In this document: positions 1-9,012 of the stretch, piece by piece
How positions within the stretch are numbered: the first letter of the stretch is position 1
Layout of the letters: each line of letters begins with the position of its first letter
Source: Flavobacteriales bacterium
GTDB taxonomy: Bacteria; Bacteroidota; Bacteroidia; NS11-12g; UBA9320
Length of the DNA: 64,000 nt
NCBI GenBank assembly: GCA_020635435.1
Contig: JACJZU010000003.1
Location: 124,001-188,000, forward strand
Direction of reading: 5' to 3'
The notes under the pieces: generated by a model
What the model saw: the letters and a program-made list of their open reading frames with translations, nothing else
Databases searched by the model: none
What the model was told of the DNA's origin: nothing
Position numbers and translations under genes: made by a program

Positions 1-2484
1 GGCAACAGCAATCCGGTAATTACCGGAAGCATGCCCACCGGCGGCAACGGAAGCTACACATAAATCTGGCAAAAGAGCCTCGACAGCCTTGAATGGGAGA
101 CTATTGAAGGGGACACAGGTAAAGACCATACGCAGATCAGCCCTCAGCAAAATCTGTATTTCAGGAGAATCGTTCAATCGTCCAATTGCACGGATGTGAG
201 TAATGTAAGTATCATTACAATAGGTTATCCTGCCAACACCCTCACATCCCACAGTCCAACCTCCGGCGACTGCCTTTATGGCGCCAATGGCTCTGCGGTT
301 ACCCTTACCCTGGATTCCCTATCCTATCAATGGCAATTGAAGGAATACTGGACAGCGGACAAATTTTCAAGCTGGTATACCCAGCCTCAGGACACCAATC
401 AAAACCTGCGAATGACTCCCAGGCCGGATCGCATACAGTACCAAGCCCGAAGGATTGTGGCTTACAACCACTGCTTTGATACAAGCGCGCAGGTTTACGT
501 GAATATTCCACAATTCACAGGGCCGCCTTTATTCGATCAGGGAATTTGCGTGGATACGGTTTCCGGAACAGCTGTTTATTTCGCCATTCAAGGCAACTTC
601 CCAACTCCCACTCACACCGTTTGGGAGCGAAAAGCATTCGATTCCCTGAATTGGGTAGTGTTTGCCGATACCAGCTACACCAATCATTCGTATAAAACGA
701 TCGTTTCGCAATCCAATGCCACACAAGGCGATCAATACAAAATTGGAGTGATCTCCCATACAACGGGCTGTTCCGATACGGTTTATTCGAACGCTGCACT
801 GCTTCGAGCTGATGTCCTTCACCCGGTCATTTCAAGTTCTCTGACCAATGCCTCTGTGAATGAAGGAGCTTTGGTGGTCTACGCCATTGTGGCATCCAAT
901 ACGCAAAATGCCACATTTGAGTGGCAGGTAAAGGCCGCCGGTCAGGGATTTTGGGCGCCTATTCCCGGGGAGAACTCAAGCTCCATATCGTTCCTGCCCA
1001 CCTATGTGTGTCAAAGTGGAAATCGGTACCGGGGAATCGTACGCAATAACTGTGGCGCAGATACCACGAACGAGTCCCTGTTGACGGTATACCCCTTATT
1101 CCCGTCGGACCAGTACGACTATTGGATGAAAGACTCCTGGCGGGACACCGCAGCTGAACCCAATACTTTTTATCACGACACAACGGCGACCCAGGATCTG
1201 TTTCGCAGTCCGGATATTTGGAATTGCGATAGTTTGAACAATTGCCTTGTACACGAAAACGCGGAATATCACGCGCAAGCCCCTAATTATGTTCGGGTGA
1301 AGGTGCGGAATAAAGGCCCCTACACAACCAATTCGAATATTCTGAGAGTCTACTGGACCCTGGGTTCAACCGGAGAAATCTGGGAACGTTCCTGGATTAG
1401 CTCCGATCAAAACCGCTTCTACAACGAAATTGACGATGCCTTCTATCCCAAAGGAGCAGAAATAACCGGATCCGGTGGGTATGCGATTCCGCAGATCAGT
1501 CCGGGCGACAGTACGATCATCACCATTCCCTGGTATCCGCCCAATCCTGCCTGGTATTATACGAAAGAAAATGGCCAGTTCGTATACAGCGATCGGGTCA
1601 CACTTTGCTTGTATTCCCGTATCGAATCGTGTCAGGAGTATCCGTTCGGCATGACCTATCCGGAGCAATACGGGGTTGTGATCACGGAGAATACCAGAAA
1701 GAACAACAACATTGCCACCCTGAATTTCGAATCGTTCGACAGGCTTGAAAACGAAATGGTGCGCACCCCCGGCATTGGAGTTGGCGGGGAACAGGATGTG
1801 ACTTCCAATGTGACTTTGCACTTCAAACCGGCACGTCCGGATCATTTCGACCACTGGGATATTGACATTTTACTGGACGATTCGCTTTGGAAGTATTGGC
1901 AACTGGGAGGATCACAGGGTAGTGGATTCGACTCGGTTGGCCCCGGGAAATTACATGTACAAGGGAGTGAGCCATTTTATCTTGAAGATATCATTATACC
2001 TCCAGCCGTATTCCCTTCCGTTCGATTCGAATTCACATCATTGGATTCAGGATCTTTACCAACCGAAGAATTCGAGTTTTACCTGAGTCGCCATGATCTT
2101 GAAACAGATGCACATTTAGGTGGATTTATCATCAATCTGGACAATTCAAGCGGAAATATGAACGATCCCGGGTCTCAAATGATGACGACAACAAGCCTGT
2201 ATACGCCGGAAAATGCTGTTTCGGCATTCAATTGGAAAATCTACCCCAATCCGGCGCAAACACAGCTTCACATTGAATATTACACCGGGAGTCCGGAGCC
2301 TGTTCATTTCAAGATATACGACATCTTGGGAAGGAATGTTCTGAACAGGCTATCGATTCCAAGATCAGCCGGAAATTGTCACGAATTAATCGATCTTGAC
2401 ACGCTCCGTACTGGCGTTTATTTCGTTCATTTCTACAATTCGATTCATCGAGACACTAAAGTAGTGATCATCAATAATCGATGA
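1..2484 (+). pseudogene. T9SS-secreted Ig-like repeat protein, 3' part, interrupted by an in-frame stop
   Basis: The frame is open from base 1 to the TGA at 2482-2484 except for a TAA at 61-63. Both sides of that stop encode the same repeat style: G-G-N-G-S-Y-T before it, I-W-Q-K-S after it. Units of this type (W-Q or W-E, then a Trp, then a Cys) recur three more times downstream, so the stop lies inside one repeat. Residues near the C-terminus (about 2230-2481) form a type A T9SS sorting domain, with IYPNPAQTQL, a YDILGR turn and a GVYFVHF strand. The first usable start after the stop is GTG 196, which gives 762 residues without a signal peptide, so that fragment could not be exported. I read it as a broken gene or a sequencing error; the 5' end is outside the window. 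Confidence 0.75.
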
Positions 2485-2667
2485 TTGCAGATTTGTATTC
2501 AACTTCTGATAAATCTGGTAATACGAATTGCAAATTGAAAAATAATCCTCATTAATGCTGAAGCGACACTTTATCATTAGTCCGAAATTCACTCTAATCC
2601 GATGATTTATTCAAATCACATTTAAGTTGTAAGTTCGATAATAGTCTGCTTCCCCCTACCAAAGAAG

Positions 2668-2695
2668 AGACTCATCAATGCGATGGGTCTTTTTT
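2668..2695 (+). terminator. Rho-independent terminator after the T9SS gene
   Basis: A nine-base stem AGACTCATC (2668-2676) pairs with GATGGGTCT (2682-2690) with one G-U pair over a five-base loop. It is followed by a run of five T. It lies about 180 bases after the upstream stop codon. Confidence 0.7.
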
Positions 2696-2725
2696 CGTTT
2701 ATGGATGCGGGTTTGAGGTGGTTCG

Positions 2726-2783
2726 TCCCGACAGGTGTCGGGAGGTTCCCTGCCCACCGTAGCACAGCTCAAGCGTCGGCAGG
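2726..2783. repeat. REP-like palindromic element
   Basis: TCCCGACA (2726-2733) and TGTCGGGA (2736-2743) form a perfect palindrome. Just after it CCTGCC (2749-2754) and GGCAGG (2778-2783) form a second inverted pair around a 23-base loop. The GC-rich content contrasts with the AT-rich flanks. Palindromes of this general kind are common dispersed intergenic repeats in Bacteroidota. Only one copy is present here, so repetition in the genome is inferred. Confidence 0.45.
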
Positions 2784-2874
2784 CGGGGATGTTCCGCTTG
2801 GTGTACGAATTCTTCAGGTGAAGAAGTTTCTATAGCCCGTTTGATATCGGTACTGCTTCCCCCTTGTCTGATAC

Positions 2875-3594
2875 TCAAATAAAGGACGTCCTGTAGATTT
2901 CCAGCTTGCCCCCACGTAAAATCGGAACAACCGGGTGAAGATCTTCCTGTAAACAGTAATTCAGGTCGTCAACCCCCAATCTCCGGAATCGTTCCACATG
3001 GTTTGCTCTCTGAAGTATCTCAGCGCATTCAGCGTGATCATTGCTAACCCAGCGCAGTAACATTTGGGCGGCATCGCCTTCCACAGCACATTCCCCTTGA
3101 AGGATTTCAAGTATTTTTCCGGCAAATAAACTGTCTTCGAGATTCACCTGATCCTTCCACCCGGCACAGAACAGAACAATTGATTCGGTCCTGCTCAGCA
3201 GGAAATCCGTCAGTACACGTTTATTTACAAATGCCCCTGCCAGGATAAGAGTTGCGCCTTGAGACATTTCAATACAGCGCGTGCCATTGGTTGTCGATAG
3301 TACGATATCCTTATCAAGAATATGCTCTGCCGTATACTCTTGAGGAGAATTGCCAAAATGAAACCCATCCACTTTGATCCCATTCCGTTCGCCACCTACC
3401 AATTTACCGGCTTCAATGGCTTCCAGCGCTTGTTCGAGTTCTGCCACAGGCTCAACCGACCGTGCTCCATTATGCAGTGCAGCGCAAATAGTTGTTGTCG
3501 CACGGAGAATATCGATCACAACAACCAGTTTGCCCTCGAGATCCGTTAAGTGCCGAAGGGCCGGACTCAGAATTACTTCCACGCTGCGATTCAT
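2875..3594 (-). CDS. comB: 2-phosphosulfolactate phosphatase family protein (ComB-like)
   Basis: The 239-residue product resembles ComB, a Mg-dependent phosphatase first known from coenzyme M synthesis that hydrolyses 2-phosphosulfolactate. Visible family marks are a VVVIDILRATTT segment near the N-terminus, the GERNG turn, a FGNSP segment and a STTNGTR motif. An in-frame Met lies nine codons upstream (3621). I chose 3594 because homologues begin shortly before the V-E-V-I-L strand. It is divergent from the thiolase gene with about 80 bases between starts. ComB homologues are widespread in bacteria that lack coenzyme M, so the physiological substrate is uncertain. Confidence 0.8.
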   Translation of the reverse strand: MNRSVEVILSPALRHLTDLEGKLVVVIDILRATTTICAALHNGARSVEPVAELEQALEAIEAGKLVGGERNGIKVDGFHFGNSPQEYTAEHILDKDIVLSTTNGTRCIEMSQGATLILAGAFVNKRVLTDFLLSRTESIVLFCAGWKDQVNLEDSLFAGKILEILQGECAVEGDAAQMLLRWVSNDHAECAEILQRANHVERFRRLGVDDLNYCLQEDLHPVVPILRGGKLEIYRTSFI

Positions 3595-3651
3595 GGAGCA
3601 AAAGTGATTTTTTACCCACACTTATCAAAAATGAGGATGGATTTATTAGGC

Positions 3652-3659
3652 TATTTTTG
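3652..3659 (+). promoter_or_regulatory. -7 promoter element TATTTTTG for the thiolase gene
   Basis: A perfect TAnnTTTG match lies 18 bases before ATG 3677. No good -33 TTG is seen. Its position would put the transcript start at about 3663-3666, which makes the ATG at 3677 a better start than the one at 3668. Confidence 0.5.
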
Positions 3660-3676
3660 CCCCAAAATTGGAAAAA

Positions 3677-4852
3677 ATGAAGGACGTTGTTATCGTATCT
3701 GCAGTTCGCACCCCAATGGGTAGCTTTAATGGAATGTTCAGTGATATACCGGCACCACGATTGGGTGCTACAGCCATCAAAGCCGCCGTGGAGAAGGCAG
3801 GTATTTCAGCTTCAGATGTTCAGGAAGTATTCATGGGTAATGTGCTTCAGGCAGGTCTGGGACAAGCTCCGGCCCGGCAGGCTGCCATTTTCGCCGGCTT
3901 GTCCGAGGAAGTTCCATGTACCACCGTAAATAAGGTATGTGCCAGTGGTATGAAGGCGGTAATGCTTGCTGCACAGAGCATCATGATCGGCGTGAATGAC
4001 GTTGTGGTCGCAGGTGGTATGGAAAACATGAGCCGCGTGCCGCACTATCTGATGGATTCACGAAAAGGATACAAATACGGAAATGTCACCGCGCTTGATG
4101 GCTTGGCATTTGATGGGCTTACCGACGTCTACAATAATTACATGATGGGTAATGCAGCCGATGCCACTGCCGCAGATTTTGGTATCACCCGGGAGGAACA
4201 GGATGCATTTGCCATTGAATCGTATAAAAGATCGGCAAAGGCCTGGGAAGAGGGCCGTTTCAGCGATGAGATCGTACCGGTAATGGTTCCTCAACGCAAA
4301 GGTGATCCCGTAGCTGTGGTTGAAGACGAGGAATATAAGAACGTATTTTTCGACAAGATCCCCCAATTGAGACCAGTATTCAGCAAGGAAGGTACGGTTA
4401 CTGCCGCTAATGCAAGCACAATGAATGATGGCGCCGCAGCGCTCGTATTGATGAGTTCCGAAAAAGCTGCCGAAATGGGCATAAAGCCCCTGGCCAAGAT
4501 CCTTAGTTTCGCCGATGCCGCTCAAAAACCTGAACTGTTCACAACCGCGCCGGCAAAGGCTCTTCCAATAGCCCTCGATCGTGCCGGTTGTTCCATTGAC
4601 CAGATCGATCTGTTCGAGATCAACGAGGCATTTTCCGTAGTAAGTCTCGTGAACAATAAACTGCTGAATCTCGATCCGGGGAAAGTGAATGTGAACGGAG
4701 GAGCTGTGTCGCTCGGACACCCACTGGGCGCCTCAGGTGCACGTATCCTCGTTACCTTGATCCACGCCCTGCGCTCAAAAAGCGGAAAATTCGGTGCCGC
4801 CGGTATCTGTAATGGGGGAGGTGGTGCCAGTGCATTGGTTTTGGAGTGCTAA
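3677..4852 (+). CDS. Acetyl-CoA C-acyltransferase (thiolase)
   Basis: A 391-residue thiolase that condenses two acyl-CoA units or cleaves 3-ketoacyl-CoA in the cytoplasm. The nucleophilic Cys88 lies in NKVCASG. The NEAF motif, the His of GGAVSLGHPLGASGAR and the second active-site Cys in CNGGGGAS are all present near the C-terminus. Length and motifs match the biosynthetic/AtoB type. The start at 3677 (MKDVVIVSAVRTP) gives the usual N-terminus; an ATG three codons upstream lies almost at the predicted transcript start. No other beta-oxidation gene is adjacent, so the direction of the reaction in vivo cannot be read from context. Confidence 0.92.
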   Translation: MKDVVIVSAVRTPMGSFNGMFSDIPAPRLGATAIKAAVEKAGISASDVQEVFMGNVLQAGLGQAPARQAAIFAGLSEEVPCTTVNKVCASGMKAVMLAAQSIMIGVNDVVVAGGMENMSRVPHYLMDSRKGYKYGNVTALDGLAFDGLTDVYNNYMMGNAADATAADFGITREEQDAFAIESYKRSAKAWEEGRFSDEIVPVMVPQRKGDPVAVVEDEEYKNVFFDKIPQLRPVFSKEGTVTAANASTMNDGAAALVLMSSEKAAEMGIKPLAKILSFADAAQKPELFTTAPAKALPIALDRAGCSIDQIDLFEINEAFSVVSLVNNKLLNLDPGKVNVNGGAVSLGHPLGASGARILVTLIHALRSKSGKFGAAGICNGGGGASALVLEC

Positions 4853-4907
4853 GGGCTTGTCCCGATCCTCCGTACTATTTCGCAGATTGCGGAGTTAATG
4901 TTAATAC

Positions 4908-5789
4908 ATGCCCAAAACCGTTTTAACATACTGTATAGCATTACTGTGTCTACTTGCAGGGCAGCAGGCAAAGGCAGCCAGATCGCCTGTCGATTCAATA
5001 TATATCGATAGCATTCGCAACATAGAATACCAACTGGAGGGTCTGAGCCACAACATCATCAACTCTCCCGATCTTCAGGAGCGGATCACCAGTTGCTATT
5101 ACTTCATACAAACCCTTAAACGGGCATTGATGGTACCTCATAGTTTCGACTATGAATTCAAATTGCTTCAAACCGTTTCAATTCTCAAACCGGACGACCA
5201 GGCGTTTCGGATCTTTACGTGGAATCTATTGCTGGATAGCGGTAAATACATGTATTTCGGGGCCATACAGATGAATCGTTCGGATAGTTTGCAATTATTT
5301 GGACTATACGACAGCTCGAACTCCATTCGAAACGCCGAATTCAAAACAGTGGATCACCGGCATTGGATCGGTGCCCTATACTATCAGATTCACCATTATA
5401 AATACAAGAAGAATAAATACTATCTGCTGATAGGCTGGGATGGTGAAGATGATAAGGTAAATAAGAAGGTCGTGGATATACTGTGGTTCGACGACATGGG
5501 GAATCCTCAATTCGGAGCCCCATTTTTTGAAGTGAACGGAGAATATCAGAATCGGATGATATTCAGCTTTTCAGATCAGGCCGTGATGCTTTGCCGTTAC
5601 GAACCCAAGGAGAAGGCTGTCGTTTATGCACATATGGTGCCGCCTAATCCTATGCAAAAAGGACGTTACGAGTATTATCTACCCGATGGTACTTACGATT
5701 ATCTCGAATTCGACAAAGGATTTTGGGTTCAGAAGAACATGTTCTACCTGGGTAGGTCAAAATCCCCACATCAGCTCCGAAAATTTTAA
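4908..5789 (+). CDS. Exported hypothetical protein, 293 aa
   Basis: I do not recognise a named domain. The N-terminus (MPKTVLTYCIALLCLLAGQQ, then AKA) is a clear Sec signal peptide, so the mature protein is periplasmic or outside. The rest is rich in Tyr, Trp and aromatic/acidic strand patterns (for example YYLLIGWDGEDD, and a YLEFDKGFW stretch near the C-terminus), suggesting a beta-rich fold. No lipobox and no T9SS tail is visible. It follows the thiolase by 55 bases on the same strand and is convergent with fabI, ending 8 bases from it. Confidence 0.65.
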   Translation: MPKTVLTYCIALLCLLAGQQAKAARSPVDSIYIDSIRNIEYQLEGLSHNIINSPDLQERITSCYYFIQTLKRALMVPHSFDYEFKLLQTVSILKPDDQAFRIFTWNLLLDSGKYMYFGAIQMNRSDSLQLFGLYDSSNSIRNAEFKTVDHRHWIGALYYQIHHYKYKKNKYYLLIGWDGEDDKVNKKVVDILWFDDMGNPQFGAPFFEVNGEYQNRMIFSFSDQAVMLCRYEPKEKAVVYAHMVPPNPMQKGRYEYYLPDGTYDYLEFDKGFWVQKNMFYLGRSKSPHQLRKF

Positions 5790-5797
5790 GGTTTCCT

Positions 5798-6616
5798 TTA
5801 TGAATTCGGATCTCCGAATTTGGACATTACGATCTCGCTAACCCCCATGTTGCTGTAACCTCCATCGTGATACAGATTTTGCATCGTAACCATACGGGTG
5901 AGATCTGAGAACATTGTAACACAGTAATCTGCACAGCTCAATGCATCGGCATTTCCCAAAGGACTCATCTTCTCCGCAAAATCCAGGAAGGCATCGAAGC
6001 CTCCAACACCCGATCCCGCTGTGGTCATTGTCGGACTTTGAGAAATGGAATTGACCCGTACCTTCCGGAACATTCCGTAGTGATAGCCAAAACTCCGCGT
6101 GATCGATTCCAAAAGGGCCTTGCTTTCAGCCATCTCACTGTAATCAGGAAATACCCGCTGCGCAGCAATATAAGTGAGACACACAACCGAACCCCATTCC
6201 CTGATCGCATCTTTCGCATAACAAGTCTGAAGCAATCGGTGCAAGCTTATTGCACTGATATCCAAGGTTTTATGCATGAAATCGTAATTCAAACCGGTAT
6301 AGGGCTTCTTTTTGCGGATGTTCAAACTCATTCCCACGGAATGTAAGATGAAATCGACCTTGCCATAAAGTTCGATGGCCTTGTCGATGAGTGCATTCAT
6401 GTCGTCTTCAACAGTAACATCGCAAGGAAAGAGTTCGGCTCCGGTGCGTTCTGCCAGTTGCTGTATACCTCCCATTCGAAGGGCAATGGGGGCATTGGTG
6501 AGTATGAACTGCGCGCCCTCTTCATAGCAGCGTTCAGCAACCTTCCAGGCTATACTATTCTCGTCGAGGGCACCGAAAATGATACCTTTCTTACCTTTTA
6601 ACAATTGATTTGACAT
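5798..6616 (-). CDS. fabI: Enoyl-[acyl-carrier-protein] reductase (NADH), FabI
   Basis: A 272-residue short-chain dehydrogenase-like enoyl-ACP reductase that performs the last reduction of each fatty acid elongation cycle. It has the FabI-type N-terminus GKKGIIFGALDENSIAWKVA for nucleotide binding. Catalytic Tyr159 and Lys166 are in Y-x6-K spacing (YSEMAESK), with Tyr149 ahead of them. A SQSPTMTTAGSGV substrate-loop segment and a C-terminal HDGGYSNMG motif follow. Length and order fit FabI, the triclosan-sensitive type, rather than FabK, FabL or FabV. It stands alone, convergent with the upstream hypothetical gene. Confidence 0.95.
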   Translation of the reverse strand: MSNQLLKGKKGIIFGALDENSIAWKVAERCYEEGAQFILTNAPIALRMGGIQQLAERTGAELFPCDVTVEDDMNALIDKAIELYGKVDFILHSVGMSLNIRKKKPYTGLNYDFMHKTLDISAISLHRLLQTCYAKDAIREWGSVVCLTYIAAQRVFPDYSEMAESKALLESITRSFGYHYGMFRKVRVNSISQSPTMTTAGSGVGGFDAFLDFAEKMSPLGNADALSCADYCVTMFSDLTRMVTMQNLYHDGGYSNMGVSEIVMSKFGDPNS

Positions 6617-6687
6617 GGTTATTGATTGATTGATCGTGCTGCAAGTTTATGGAATTGCTCGAATATGGAGGAAGGCGAATTGAATTT

Positions 6688-7287
6688 TCAGTTCGCCGTG
6701 TACAGGAAACGTTCTCGATGCCTCACTCCATTCAAAGTCAGTTCAAGTATGTACGATCCACTCCCGGGCAGGTCCAATTCGGAAAGAGCAATCTTCCTCA
6801 GTCCTGCTTTTCTAATAGTCCGGAGATTCTGCCCCGTGCAGCTGTATACATTTACCTCCACATCTATGGATCCGGTGGTCTCAAAATACACAATGGAGCC
6901 GGGTCCCGCTGGATGCGGATCAATTCGAAATCCGGATCTGATCGTTCTCCGACGGATACTCAACAACTTCGATTTTCCAAAAATACCCAGATCGATGCGA
7001 TAGAAAAGTGTGCGATTCTCGGGTACAGACCTGTGCAGAAATTGATAGCTCATCTCCACACTTTCAGAACCACATATCCCCGGGTAGCGGTAGATAGCTT
7101 CCATGATAATCGAATCGAGTCCAAATTCCACGCTCAGATCCGCGCATGTGAAACCACCTGCGGTAGACCAATATACCAGAACGTCATCGCCACTTGATTG
7201 GAGGCCGAAGCGGGGCAGGTATGGATTATCCTGAGCGACGACCGATCCGCATAACAGTAGCAGGATGGAAATGCCTAAGACCCGCAT
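6688..7287 (-). CDS. Exported protein with a T9SS-like C-terminal domain, 199 aa
   Basis: The start chosen at 7287 (MRVLGISILLLLCGSVVAQ) gives a clean signal peptide; the longer frame adds 30 residues of unlikely leader. The middle is a short beta-rich region with four Cys. The C-terminal 70 residues (IEVNVYSCTGQ-like strand, then SGSYILELTLNG and a basic tail) resemble a degenerate type A T9SS sorting domain, although the PNP motif is replaced by DPHPAGPG. It is probably a small surface or secreted protein of unknown role. Its start faces kdsA on the opposite strand with 100 bases between starts. Confidence 0.6.
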   Translation of the reverse strand: MRVLGISILLLLCGSVVAQDNPYLPRFGLQSSGDDVLVYWSTAGGFTCADLSVEFGLDSIIMEAIYRYPGICGSESVEMSYQFLHRSVPENRTLFYRIDLGIFGKSKLLSIRRRTIRSGFRIDPHPAGPGSIVYFETTGSIDVEVNVYSCTGQNLRTIRKAGLRKIALSELDLPGSGSYILELTLNGVRHRERFLYTAN

Positions 7288-7355
7288 ATTCTTCAAAGAA
7301 ACTAACGAATACAGCGCGAATTGTGTTTGTGCAGTAAAAAAACTTGTGCAGTGCT

Positions 7356-7363
7356 TAAGTTTG
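7356..7363 (+). promoter_or_regulatory. -7 promoter element TAAGTTTG for kdsA
   Basis: A perfect TAnnTTTG match 24 bases before the kdsA ATG at 7388. The nearest TTG upstream (7327-7329) is 26 bases away, a little far for a -33 box. Confidence 0.45.
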
Positions 7364-7387
7364 CCTGTAAACGGCATCTCCTTATTT

Positions 7388-8206
7388 ATGAATAAAGAAA
7401 AAACGATCAGCCAACTATTTCACCCAACTCCCGGTAAGTTTTTTCTTCTCGCCGGTCCATGTGCGGTTGAGGGATTAAAATCGGCCTACGACATAGCCAC
7501 AGAACTCAAACGAATTTGCAGTGAATTGGATATACCATTGGTATTTAAAGGAAGCTATCGGAAAGCGAACCGGTCGAGGCTGGATTCGTTCACAGGCATC
7601 GGTGATCTTAAAGCGCTTGGAATATTGAAGGAGATCAGCAAGGATATGGATATACCTGTGATCACGGATATTCATGAAAGCCATGAGGCGGAAATGGCAG
7701 CTGAATTTGTAGATGTGCTCCAGATCCCGGCCTTTCTTTTCCGCCAAACGGATCTATTGGTAGCTGCGGCAAAAACGGGTAAGGTCGTGAATATTAAGAA
7801 AGGACAATTCGCCAGCTCCGATGCCATGCGCTTTGCCGCCGATAAGGTCAAGGAATCCGGCAACAACAAAATACTGCTCACAGAACGTGGAAACACTTTC
7901 GGATACGGAGATCTGATCGTCGATATGCGCAACATTCCGCGATTGAAGAAGATCGGTTATCCGGTTGTGATGGATGTGACTCACAGTCTGCAACAACCCA
8001 ATTCCGCCAGTGGCGTAACCGGCGGTTTGCCGGAATTGATCGATACCATAGCTCGTTCGGCGATTGCAGCCGGTGCAGATGGCGTTTTTCTTGAAACACA
8101 TCCCAACCCGGAAAAGGCCAAATCGGATGGTGCCAACATGCTCAAACTCGATCGCGTCAAACCCCTCTTAGAAAGCCTGCTCAAGATAAAATCGGTCCTT
8201 CAGTGA
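7388..8206 (+). CDS. kdsA: 3-deoxy-8-phosphooctulonate synthase (KDO-8-P synthase)
   Basis: A 272-residue cytoplasmic enzyme condensing phosphoenolpyruvate with arabinose-5-phosphate to give KDO-8-P for the LPS inner core. Family marks in order: FFLLAGPCAVEG, the FKGSYRKANRSR phosphate-binding loop, TDIHE, the LQIPAFLFRQTDLL strand, NIKKGQF, ERGNTFGYGDL and MDVTHSLQQPN. These identify KdsA rather than the related DAHP synthase. I used ATG 7388; the frame runs 41 codons further upstream but lacks homology-like content and covers the promoter. It implies a Gram-negative envelope with LPS. Confidence 0.95.
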   Translation: MNKEKTISQLFHPTPGKFFLLAGPCAVEGLKSAYDIATELKRICSELDIPLVFKGSYRKANRSRLDSFTGIGDLKALGILKEISKDMDIPVITDIHESHEAEMAAEFVDVLQIPAFLFRQTDLLVAAAKTGKVVNIKKGQFASSDAMRFAADKVKESGNNKILLTERGNTFGYGDLIVDMRNIPRLKKIGYPVVMDVTHSLQQPNSASGVTGGLPELIDTIARSAIAAGADGVFLETHPNPEKAKSDGANMLKLDRVKPLLESLLKIKSVLQ

Positions 8207-8525
8207 TAAAAAACAGAAAGGCCGGCTTGCACCGACCTCTCTGTTAACCAACTAACTAACCAATAAATCAAACTTACCCCACTGATTGAACCAAAGTTCA
8301 ATCCTGACTATTGATCGTTGTCCGTTTAATGGATACTGTGAGTTATCCCGGACATATTAGAGAACAGCATTTTGGGATTTGAAGTTCATTCCAATGAGCT
8401 GTTTTACGCAATTGCGATCCCGAAATGACCGGAGCGTGAAATTTCAGAGGTTCACTATTTAAAAGTCTGAACATTACCTTCGCAACCCTGACCAGGAAGT
8501 TCAATAAAAATCAGATCATAGATCC
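8207..8525. other. Intergenic stretch with two inverted repeats
   Basis: These 319 bases hold no gene that I can support. A long imperfect hairpin with an AACTAACTAACC tail lies at 8212-8270. A perfect eight-base inverted repeat GATTGAAC/GTTCAATC lies at 8284-8291 and 8296-8303. A near-consensus -7 box TACCTTCG lies at 8475-8482, ahead of the DUF5606 gene. Confidence 0.5.
8211..8270. promoter_or_regulatory. Hairpin plus AACTAA-repeat element (element A), possible structured RNA or terminator
   Basis: AACAGAAAGGCCGG (8212-8225) pairs with CCGACCTCTCTGTT (8232-8245) with two mismatches. It is followed by AACCAACTAACTAACCAATA. On the minus strand the hairpin is followed by six T, as in a terminator, yet no minus-strand gene feeds it. 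The same layout appears at 50996-51060 (element B). Confidence 0.4.
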
Positions 8526-8969
8526 ATGCAACTATCAGATATCATCTCCATAGCGGGAAAGCCCGGTTTACACAAGATCGTTGGCAAACGACCGGCTGGT
8601 CTCATCGTGGAAACCCTCGATTCCAAAGGAAAACGTTTCCCGACCTCGATCACTCAGAAGATCTCTATCCTCGAAGATATTTCAATGTACACCTATGACG
8701 GAGATAAACGGCTTGCTGATGTTCTCAGGGTTATGCACGAGAAAGTACAGGCAGGGCTCACGCTGGTTGGCCGCTCCAATTCCGGCGACGAGATTCGCGA
8801 TTTTTTCAGAGAAGTGTTGCCAGATTTCGATGAAGAACGTGTCTACACATCAGATATCCTCAAATTGATCAGTTGGTACCAGATACTCCAGGAATTCACC
8901 GATCTGGATGAGTTGCTCACGGATGAATCTGAAGGGGAGGAGAGCTCTATAAACGACGAAGAGGAATAG
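8526..8969 (+). CDS. DUF5606 family protein
   Basis: A 147-residue cytoplasmic protein matching the Bacteroidota-restricted DUF5606 family. It has the characteristic N-terminus L-S-D-I-I-S-I-A-G-K-P-G-L, then a V-E-T-L-D stretch with K-R-F-P, and an acidic C-terminal tail (EGEESSINDEEE). The function of the family is unknown to me; the small beta-rich N-terminal domain could be nucleic-acid or protein binding. It is convergent with clpC, 43 bases apart. ATG 8526 is the only sensible start. Confidence 0.8.
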   Translation: MQLSDIISIAGKPGLHKIVGKRPAGLIVETLDSKGKRFPTSITQKISILEDISMYTYDGDKRLADVLRVMHEKVQAGLTLVGRSNSGDEIRDFFREVLPDFDEERVYTSDILKLISWYQILQEFTDLDELLTDESEGEESSINDEEE

Positions 8970-9012
8970 TTACCCATTCCTCTCCGATCTTATTTTCTGA
9001 AGGCCAAGTCTT

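Larger units (their letters stand above)
2485..2874. other. Intergenic stretch with terminator and palindromic repeat
   Basis: No credible gene is visible in these 390 bases. The stretch holds a U-tracted hairpin (2668-2695) and a pair of GC-rich palindromic segments (2726-2783). The short frames on both strands show no domain-like composition. Confidence 0.6.

Noticed and set aside
1366..1854. 162-residue minus-strand frame in the first T9SS gene
   Set aside because: Antisense to a repeat region in a convincing plus-strand frame; no start context.
6649..7197. 182-residue plus-strand frame opposite the small exported gene
   Set aside because: The minus strand has a signal peptide and sorting-like tail in the right order; the plus frame has neither.
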